A DNA stretch of 35,441 nucleotides. Source: Sergeia podlipaevii. Lineage: Eukaryota; Euglenozoa; Kinetoplastea; Trypanosomatida; Trypanosomatidae. Of this stretch, positions 10,394 through 17,753 are shown piece after piece; position 1 is the stretch's first letter, and each line of letters begins with the position of its first letter. The position numbers and the translations under genes were made by a program. The notes under the pieces were generated by a model. It was not told where the DNA came from. It did not search any database and was given only the letters and a program-made list of their open reading frames with translations. The stretch covers positions 1 through 35,441 of the forward strand of contig JASANZ010002026.1 of NCBI GenBank assembly GCA_030849805.1, read 5' to 3'.

Positions 10394-10712
10394 GCGTAAC
10401 GGAAGCAAAAATGATATAGTTCTGAAGAGCAAGAAGCCTGTAAAAAAAAAAAAAGTTAAACACACGTTGAAATTAATGTGCCCAATGATACTCAAAGCGA
10501 GAAAATAAACAAACAAACAAAAAAAAGTAATAAAAAGTACATATAATAATTGCAAAGCGTGAGAGTGAAAAAAAAAAAAACTTAGCATGAATCATTTCCC
10601 CATATAGTGACGGCAAAGGAAGGTCATAAATGCGCTCATTGCTGATGTGCAACCACATCCTCTAGTCCTTTCCTTTTTTTTTTCTCCACTTCCACACACC
10701 AACAACTCAGAC

Positions 10713-10735
10713 AATAATAATAATAATAATAATAA
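10713..10735. repeat. AAT trinucleotide repeat (UUA/UAU repeat in the transcript)
   Basis: Seven to eight AAT units lie about 350 bases downstream of the transporter stop codon. In the minus-strand transcript this reads as a UAU/UUA repeat within the presumed 3' UTR. Confidence 0.85.
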
Positions 10736-10815
10736 CTCATACGGAAGCAAAGACAACGCCACCTACCCAATCAACATAAAACAACAACATCACAGAAAGA
10801 CGTGTACAGAAACTG

Positions 10816-10838
10816 CACACACACACACACACACACAA
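10816..10838. repeat. CA dinucleotide microsatellite
   Basis: An uninterrupted CA run of about 11 units (UG repeat in the transcript), about 250 bases downstream of the transporter stop. Confidence 0.85.
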
Positions 10839-11083
10839 GAGAGAGAAGAAAATGCATACGCTTTCACAAAAACACGTAGTTGGTCGGAGAAAAAGAAGGA
10901 AACAGTATAAAAAAAGAAAACAACAACAACAACAACAACAAAAAAGCAGCAACAGGAAACCGTTGTGTTTAATATCATCTTCGCTTTCCCTTTCCCTTAC
11001 TTATATATATATAGTTATGTTTTATTTGGATTGCATATACGTATATGCACATGCATTCCGCTTAGTTGTTGGTCTCGTTGAGC

Positions 11084-13204
11084 TTATGAATACCTGGTGC
11101 CATCTGCTTCCACCTCCTCTCTGCCAGTAGTGTTGGAATGAAAGCTCTGTTCGTTCGTCGGCTCCACCTTGGCGGTCCGCTCCCTCAAGACATCCACGAG
11201 GTGCTTCTCCACGAGATGGCCATCCACGTTGATCTCATCGCAAATGCGCGCATTGGGAATGAGGAACACAAGCGGTATAATCAGAAGCGGGCAGCAGATA
11301 CGACACACAAACAACAGCCATGGAACTTTAGAGAAGTCACAGGGAGGAAACGTGCTGACCTTCCAACCGTACTCCATAATGATGGCGCCAATGGACGCGG
11401 CAGTGGACTGTCCCAGCGAGCGGAAGCCAGCCATGACGGCGTACACCATGCTTTCCGACCCACGCGGACACAAGCGAGAGATAAGGACAATCATTGGCAT
11501 CCACGCGATCATGTAACACACGTCGTAGAGAATGGCGTTGCCGAAGAGATACATGGCGTGATCAGGAATGCCAATGTACATGTTCCAGCGCTTGATAATC
11601 ACAATATCAAATACATTTCCAATGATATTGATAAACGTAGTCACGATGAAGGTAAGGCGGTAGGTGTGCTTTGAAAAGAAGTAGTTGAACGCGGCAACTC
11701 CAACAAGACCTGCAACGTTGCCAACAATGGGCCCCACAGTATTGTAAAAGGTGAAGGAGAAGTGAGGGCCATCGGGAAGACACTCCTTTGTGGCCATGAA
11801 AAATGGCACTGTCGCACCCCAAACGGTCACATCCACAGTCATCTGGAGATATCCGAAGACATTTGCCTTCGCAATGACAAGCGGAAGGGCCCAGAAGGAA
11901 ACCGCACAACACACCACAGAGACGACGATGCAGATGATGAGGAGCCCGAGGGTATCGGCGAGAATGTTTCCGCAGGTCATGGCAATGACAGCACACGTCA
12001 TCACACAGCTGTATACAAATATTTTCCAGTTTCGCCAAAAGACATCCACGTTGATCTCAAAGGCACCCCACAGGCACGTAGGCTGCTGCGGTACGTCCTC
12101 AAAGCTGTCCTCTGCCTCCAAGTACCTGAGCTCATCGTACGACATTGTTGGTGTTGTGCTTTCCAAGACCCCGCTGGCCTCCTCTTCCTTTATCTGCTTC
12201 GTCTTCACGCTGGGATCCTGGACAACACCTTCATTCAGCTTCCCCTCCTCGTCATCATAATCGTAGTACTTGGGCTCTTCAGTCGTCTCTCGCTTTCTTT
12301 CTGTATCCTCGGCAACCTTTCTCTCCGCATCCAAGCGAGCCTGAAGCAAAGCATGTGCGTCTTCCAGCCGCTCCACCCGATTGGGCTTCTCGCGATACCA
12401 GTTGAAGACAAATATGATGCCGCAGAGGAACTGTATGATAGCGGAGATGATAACCGCAAATTGCTGCTTGTGTGCATCTGCCAAAGGACCGTTAATAGCG
12501 CTCGACACAATGGTGCCCAACATGCTCGCCCACCAGATCCAGCTCACAAGGGCCGGGCCAGGTTTTGGGTTCTCCCGCATCATACGACTGTAATGGCCCT
12601 CCGTGAGAATATCGACGTTCGCCTTTCCAAAGCAAGTCAGAAAAATGAAAGCAGCAGCGGTGTTAGCAGAGGAAGGCTTGGCTGGCAGTAGAGCGTAAAT
12701 AAGCGCAAAGACCGCGCCAAGGACGCAAGAGATGAGCATATACCATCGCTTGGTATAACCAAAAAAAGAAAACGTGTCGCAGAGCATGGCGGTGAAGGCG
12801 TTCAGCGACCAACCCATTGTCCCAATGGTGGAAAGACGTTGGTAGCGGGTGCCGCTAATGCCAAAGCGAACCACCAGCATGGCGTAGGTCACACTGTTGA
12901 GCAACTGATTAGAGAGACCCTTCAGCCAGAAGTAGGAAGCCCCCAGTGAGAGAACAGAAGGCAACCCATACGCCGAGCAGGCCTCACCGAACACAGGGAT
13001 ATGCGCAACCCACGGCGCTGCGCGGAGCAGGGCACGGGATTCAGGATGTACGAAGGTACCATCCTTTCTTCTCCACCGATCATTGGCGGTATCACCATCC
13101 CCGCGGCCGCCGTGTCTTTCGTCGTGAGAGGGGGAGATCATGTTCCCCACTTCGTCAGAGCAAAGACTGTCATCGACCTTTTCCTGTGAACCTCTTTCAT
13201 GCAT
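11084..13204 (-). CDS. Folate/biopterin (pteridine) transporter, BT1/FBT family
   Basis: A 706-aa polytopic membrane protein of the trypanosomatid folate/biopterin transporter family. These proteins take up pterins or folates, for which these parasites are auxotrophic, at the plasma membrane. Family hallmarks are the NVDILTEGHYSRMM segment after an early membrane helix (about residues 196-209), RWNMYIGIPDHAMYLFG (about 539-555) and CPRGSESMVYAVMAGF (about 579-594). About 12 hydrophobic segments are split into an N-terminal half (roughly 75-275) and a C-terminal half (roughly 385-655). Between them is a charged cytosolic loop (about 273-382) with a heptad-like E/R/K helix and an acidic DYDDEE stretch. 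The frame stays open upstream to a GTG at 13273, but the first ATG is at 13204, so I use that start. The length is within the range typical of this family. Substrate choice (folate, biopterin or both) cannot be read from the sequence. It stands alone here, whereas relatives often occur in tandem arrays. Confidence 0.95.
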   Translation of the reverse strand: MHERGSQEKVDDSLCSDEVGNMISPSHDERHGGRGDGDTANDRWRRKDGTFVHPESRALLRAAPWVAHIPVFGEACSAYGLPSVLSLGASYFWLKGLSNQLLNSVTYAMLVVRFGISGTRYQRLSTIGTMGWSLNAFTAMLCDTFSFFGYTKRWYMLISCVLGAVFALIYALLPAKPSSANTAAAFIFLTCFGKANVDILTEGHYSRMMRENPKPGPALVSWIWWASMLGTIVSSAINGPLADAHKQQFAVIISAIIQFLCGIIFVFNWYREKPNRVERLEDAHALLQARLDAERKVAEDTERKRETTEEPKYYDYDDEEGKLNEGVVQDPSVKTKQIKEEEASGVLESTTPTMSYDELRYLEAEDSFEDVPQQPTCLWGAFEINVDVFWRNWKIFVYSCVMTCAVIAMTCGNILADTLGLLIICIVVSVVCCAVSFWALPLVIAKANVFGYLQMTVDVTVWGATVPFFMATKECLPDGPHFSFTFYNTVGPIVGNVAGLVGVAAFNYFFSKHTYRLTFIVTTFINIIGNVFDIVIIKRWNMYIGIPDHAMYLFGNAILYDVCYMIAWMPMIVLISRLCPRGSESMVYAVMAGFRSLGQSTAASIGAIIMEYGWKVSTFPPCDFSKVPWLLFVCRICCPLLIIPLVFLIPNARICDEINVDGHLVEKHLVDVLRERTAKVEPTNEQSFHSNTTGREEVEADGTRYS

Positions 13205-13272
13205 GCTTTCCCGGAGTGAAACAAGATCGTCAAAGACACCACTTGCGTCTCCACCTGTTTCTTTTCCGTTCA

Positions 13273-13304
<32 letters not shown>

Positions 13305-13519
13305 GTGTATTTGAAGGCTTAGATAGATTGGCAGTGCTTTTGCTAAAATATATGATTTCCAGTAGTAGTACGTGTACGTTGTATGATATAAGCGGTGATA
13401 TAAATATGTATTTAAGCTTTGCAGTTGAACGCTAATTGTGCTGATAAACGTTATACAGTTGAAGTAGATGATGTATACTTTAATTTTTAGGAAATAAATG
13501 GAAAAAAAGCAAAAAAAAA

Positions 13520-13560
13520 CTATTTTAAGAAAGAAAAGAAAAAAAAGAAGAGGAACAGAA
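13520..13560 (-). promoter_or_regulatory. Predicted trans-splice acceptor of transporter gene
   Basis: On the minus strand a long T/C tract (about 13560-13527) is followed by AAAATAG, with the AG at 13521-13520. This predicts a 5' UTR of about 315 bases to the ATG at 13204, including a purine-rich GA repeat just upstream of the coding region. Confidence 0.5.
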
Positions 13561-14197
13561 GCGTATTTTCCTTACAGATAATGGCGAAAGAAGATTGCAC
13601 AAGGATAGCATATCCATCCATTGTGTGGAATCAATTGCTGTCAACACTTCTGCTTGCCTCTCTGCAAAACAAACAAAAACAAGACATATTTTAAAAAGTA
13701 AATAAAAGGATACATATATGCAACCGAACGAACACACTAACTGTACCGACTGCTATATTTTCTTTTCTTTCTCTCTATTTTAGAAAGTAATTTCATTTTT
13801 GGTCAACATATATATATATTTGCTTATCTTTTTCCTTTCTTCTTCTTCTTCTTCCCTTTTCAGTAGAAAGAAAATAACATGATTACATAACAAGAAAAAA
13901 TGAAAACGCATTTCGCTTTTCCAGTATATATATATTTGCCTTTGTATAGATGTATATATGTATATTGCGGTATTTTGGATTCAAGTTGTATCTTTCTCTC
14001 TCTCTCTGACCGTGGTGACACGTTTGCCTGTCTCTCTCTGTGTGTGCGTGTGCGTGTACGTGTACATATATGTATACTGCAAAGCGAACTAGTGATACAA
14101 TACAAATATCAACGCCCTCGTACACATCCACACAGAATCATGGCCTGATTCATGACAAATTATGACTTTATTTTTCGCTTGGTGCTATTCATAATGG

Positions 14198-14221
14198 CAC
14201 ACACACACACACACACACACA
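14198..14221. repeat. CA dinucleotide microsatellite
   Basis: An uninterrupted CA run of about 12 units. Confidence 0.9.
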
Positions 14222-14834
14222 TGCTGTGAGAGCTTAATCAAAGAGTGTTACGACTAAAAGCGGAGAGGAATGAAGATGCACGCGCGTATATATATGAACA
14301 CCAATACAATACCCTCCCCCCCTACCAATGCACATACACACACGACAGTCTGTTGGTGCTCAGAGAGGGAGAAGGGAAAGTTATATCAAAAAAAAAAATA
14401 ACAACAATAAATGATTTTAAAAAAAAAGCGGAGTTGGGGTAAGTAAAGAATAAACGCAAGTTCGCTGATAAATGTATCACTAGTGATGAAGTGCAAAAGG
14501 CGTGAAAATGGACGAGAAGGAATATATATAGGAGAGCGAGAAAATCCAAGCACGCACACATACACACACACACAAAAGAAAAAAAAAAGAATTGCTCAGA
14601 ACAACAACAAATATATGAAACAAGTTATCTGATATTGCGCGAATATATACTTATTACAGCCAAAAAAAAAAAATAAACAAATAAATACACACACTCACGC
14701 ACATACTGAAGAAGAAATAAAGAAAAGTCGTTTACAACATCCATTACAACTGGAGCTGAATATATAAGCTTTCAGACGTATATAAGTAATCCCTATATGA
14801 CTACTATCAACTATGCAAGCGCATGCACGCAAAC

Positions 14835-14876
<42 letters not shown>
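14835..14876. repeat. TA/TG compound microsatellite
   Basis: About 12 TA units pass directly into about nine TG units. Alternating purine-pyrimidine runs of this length can form non-B DNA, which is not evidence of function here. Confidence 0.9.
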
Positions 14877-15060
14877 ACATTACATAATGAAATGCCTCCC
14901 CTCCCTCCCCACAACAATAAAAAATTGCAAAAAAACAAAAAAAACAGTAATAAGAAAATAGAAGAGAGTAGGAGAAGAAAGCGACCAGGGAATAGAATAG
15001 AAAAAAAATATAGATAGCAAACAGACACCCGTTTGTTTGCGATGAGCCTCACCTCTTCCG

Positions 15061-15543
15061 TCATCCACGAGTCACCTTGAGTGTGCCAGGGAAAAGATCT
15101 ACATTTGAGAAGGGAAAGAAGAAGAGTAGTGGTCTATCATGCACCGCCACAATACAGTTTCTCATACAATGAATGGTTCCCTCTCCATCTCTCCTTCTCT
15201 TGCATAAAGCCAAGATATCCCCAAGCACAAACAACACACATTCACGCACATGCACCAAAAAAATGGTGGAACTTTCTTTGCTTTTCCATTTTCTTCTGTT
15301 TAACTTTATCCTTCCGATCAGCAATGCGGCGAAGCAAGAGGCGACAGATGACAATAAGCCTTCTCTCTTCCCTTCATAGCCTCCCCTCCCTACCTTTCCT
15401 CGCATCCCCATCTCTTCCCAGTTTCCTTCAAACTTATATTGTCTCCCCTGCTCTGTTCTATAGCAATTTATTTTTGTGGCTACGATTGCATGAAATTGAT
15501 ATTTCTCTTTCTCCTTCTCGCCTTTCCCCCTTTTTGCTATCAT
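15061..15543 (-). CDS. Candidate small gene, hypothetical 160-aa protein
   Basis: This open frame has an ATG at 15543 and TGA stop and lies on the same strand as the other genes, midway in a 4.5-kb gap. Twenty bases upstream of the ATG is a good trans-splice signal: an eleven-T tract followed by the first AG in the context TTTCAG at 15565-15564. The product is basic at the N-terminus. It has two moderately hydrophobic segments (about residues 64-77, SSVASCFAALLIGR, and about 95-112, TIFLVHVRECVLFVLGDI) and no recognisable domain. Against it: arginine is mostly AGA/AGG and several ATA codons occur, unlike the clear genes. A similar-length frame is open on the opposite strand (15081-15545), and good-looking splice acceptors also occur elsewhere without genes. 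It may simply be part of the 3' UTR of gene C. Confidence 0.25.
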   Translation of the reverse strand: MIAKRGKGEKEKEKYQFHAIVATKINCYRTEQGRQYKFEGNWEEMGMRGKVGRGGYEGKREGLLSSVASCFAALLIGRIKLNRRKWKSKESSTIFLVHVRECVLFVLGDILALCKRRRDGEGTIHCMRNCIVAVHDRPLLFFFPFSNVDLFPGTLKVTRG

Positions 15544-15563
15544 AGGCAGCGAAAGTGCAAGGA

Positions 15564-15603
15564 CTGAAACAATAATAATAATAATAAAAGGAAAAAAAAA
15601 AAC
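15564..15603 (-). promoter_or_regulatory. Predicted trans-splice acceptor ahead of the candidate small gene
   Basis: On the minus strand, T11-CC-TTTT plus a TTA repeat is followed by TTTCAG, with the AG at 15565-15564. This is 20 bases before the ATG at 15543. Confidence 0.35.
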
Positions 15604-16401
15604 AAGCGAGTGTTGGGACTGAAAGCATTTGCTGTTTCAAAGCACCAGTTTCCTCCATTCGTACCCCTCGCTTCTTTCAAAAAAAAAGAAAAAAGAGATT
15701 CATTCATACAAATAGATAAATGGAGGAAGAACACACGCACATACACACACACACACACACAGAACAACAGCAACAACAACAAAATAAACAAAAAATAATC
15801 TGATAAAAATATTTGTGTACTTAACACTCTAGTCGTACGTACTGTTCGATTTAACAACTAGTCTCAGTTTTTCACTTTACTCTCTTTTTTTTTTCCTTGT
15901 CACATTATACTGTTTCCTTCATTCGCAAGTAGCTACCCCTCTGTTATTTTTTTATTTTTTTAAATATGAGGCACGTCCTCCTCCTCGCCCTCATATACAT
16001 ATGAATCAAAACACTAAAGCGTTCACAAGGAGACGAAGAAGAGGGGAAAAAAGCGGAACACAAAATCTTTTGAAAGCCTACTTGCTATAGACACACACGC
16101 ACTCGCAAAGGTAACATAATAAAACAAAGAAAAAGGTGATGTGTTTCGGTGCCTGTGTGAGAGAGAGAGAGAGAGACAGGAAGCGTTGTATCCATATCGT
16201 TCAATAGTAATACTAAAATTATAATTAGATCAACAACAACAGTGTAAAAAAAAAGTTTATATAAGAATATACGTATATAGAAAGTGGTTACCCTCACAGA
16301 ATTCTTGATATACACACACAAAAAAAAAAATGGTGTAGAAAAATAGGGAGGGGTGGAGGAGAAACAGTAACAGCAATAGCTGCAATAAATAAACAAATAT
16401 A

Positions 16402-16425
16402 ATATATATATATATATATATATAT
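16402..16425. repeat. TA dinucleotide microsatellite
   Basis: An uninterrupted TA run of about 12 units in the presumed 3' UTR of gene C. Confidence 0.85.
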
Positions 16426-17418
16426 TAAAAGCCACAAGCCTACAATGTTATGATTTTCTTACATAAAAAATAGTAACAAAGGCAAGATAAGTAGTAGTAG
16501 CAATACATAATACTAAAAAAAAAAAAATTAGCGTATGCGTATCTCATCAACACACAGACACACACACACACACATGCACACACATGCACAAACACATTCA
16601 GGTAGTATTCAATGACGGCATGTGCACTTGGCTTATACAACGAGGGGTAACAGGGTACATAGAGATGTCTCAGCTATCATTGAAAAATACAAATGGAAAT
16701 AGTAATAATAATAATAGTGATAATAGTACAATGGCTTGCAGCACTCCGTCCCTCGTCTCCGTCTCTTCCCGTCCCTACATTCTTCATCCTTCTTAAGGTA
16801 ATAAGAGGAAAAAAAAATATAAAGAGGGAGAAGAAAGCCACAGGATCTGACACCCACACACTCACACACATGTGCATATTGAGGTTTCTGCTCCTGTTTG
16901 CTTGTTTGCTCCAAAATGAAGATGATGGCGGCACATAGAATCTGACAACAATTGAAATTGTTTTTACTTCGTGACATTGCACGCCCACATCTAACATTTC
17001 TTTTTCTTTTTCTTTTTCTCTTCTTCTCTACCTTTTTCTTTCACACACACCTGCATGAGAAGCACGTTGAGAAAAAAGGGGTGTGGGGAAGGGGGAGAAA
17101 AACAACAACAACAACAACAACAACATAGCAGCAGCAACGTAATGATAATAATGTGTATCACGTCATCTCTCTCAAAAGTAAAAAAAAAAAGAAAATGTCA
17201 AAAAAAAAGGAAAATCCACTTTTGCCTTTTTATTTTTACTCTGGTATATATCGTTCGCAAAAAAAGTAAAGACTCTCGTGGGGATTTTTTTTTTTAAATC
17301 GTTCTATATATAAAAGGTTTTATCGCGTAGCCCTCATATAAAGAGTGATATATATATATGTGTATATAATTAATAAAATGCCTTTAGGGGTGAAAATATA
17401 AAACGCAACAAAAATAAG

Positions 17419-17437
17419 TATATATATATATATATAT
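17419..17437. repeat. TA dinucleotide microsatellite with flanking T10/A9 runs
   Basis: A TA run of about nine units is directly followed by a T10 and then an A9 run, which could fold as a short hairpin in either strand. Confidence 0.8.
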
Positions 17438-17677
17438 GTTTTTTTTTTAAAAAAAAAGAAATGCAAAAAAAAAAAAGAAATCACAACAACAAGTAGAGCG
17501 ACAACGTTTGGTTTTGCGAAGCCAAAACAAACTAAATATACATACACACGCAAGAGAAAAATGGAATGAGAGCGCATTGCTGATAGTAAGTGTAGATGTC
17601 GAGGAAAAAACAAAAGAAATCCACTGGCAATAATCTCAAATTACTCAGCTTGCTTTCAATTTTTTCCCTTCTCTATC

Positions 17678-17714
17678 CTTCTCCTCCTCCTCGTCCTCCT
17701 CCTCGTCCTCCTCT
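17678..17714 (-). repeat. GGA/GAC-rich repeat just downstream of gene C stop
   Basis: On the transcript strand this is a run of GGA and GAC triplets with short interruptions, about 40-75 bases after the stop codon of gene C. Purine-rich GGA/GAA runs are known binding sites for SR-type proteins in other systems. A role here is speculative. Confidence 0.7.
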
Positions 17715-17753
17715 CTTTCTCTCTCTTTTTCTGTCCCCTCGATCTATCTCCTT

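Larger units (their letters stand above)
8481..11083. other. 2.6-kb intergenic region: 3' UTR of transporter and 5' flank of gene B
   Basis: No convincing gene is seen. It contains an AAAT/TA compound repeat (9598-9647), a TA repeat (10374-10393), an AAT repeat (10713-10735), a CA repeat (10816-10838) and an AAC repeat (about 10919-10940). Short reading frames here are repeat-derived, giving IYIY, VCVC or poly-F peptides. Confidence 0.6.
13205..17753. other. 4.5-kb intergenic region: 3' UTR of gene C, candidate small gene, 5' flank of transporter
   Basis: The largest gap in the window. Next to the stop codon of gene C it starts with a CCT/CGT repeat (17678-17714; GGA repeat in the transcript). 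It also has TA repeats (17419-17437, 16402-16425), a TA/TG compound repeat (14835-14876), CA repeats (14198-14221 and about 16558-16573), AAC units near 17100-17127 and many A/T homopolymers. One stretch with fewer repeats, 15061-15543, holds a minus-strand open frame listed separately. I see no RNA gene. Confidence 0.55.

Noticed and set aside
11762..12691. 309-codon plus-strand open frame
   Set aside because: Antisense to the transporter and explained by its codon bias; it runs against the direction of all other protein genes.
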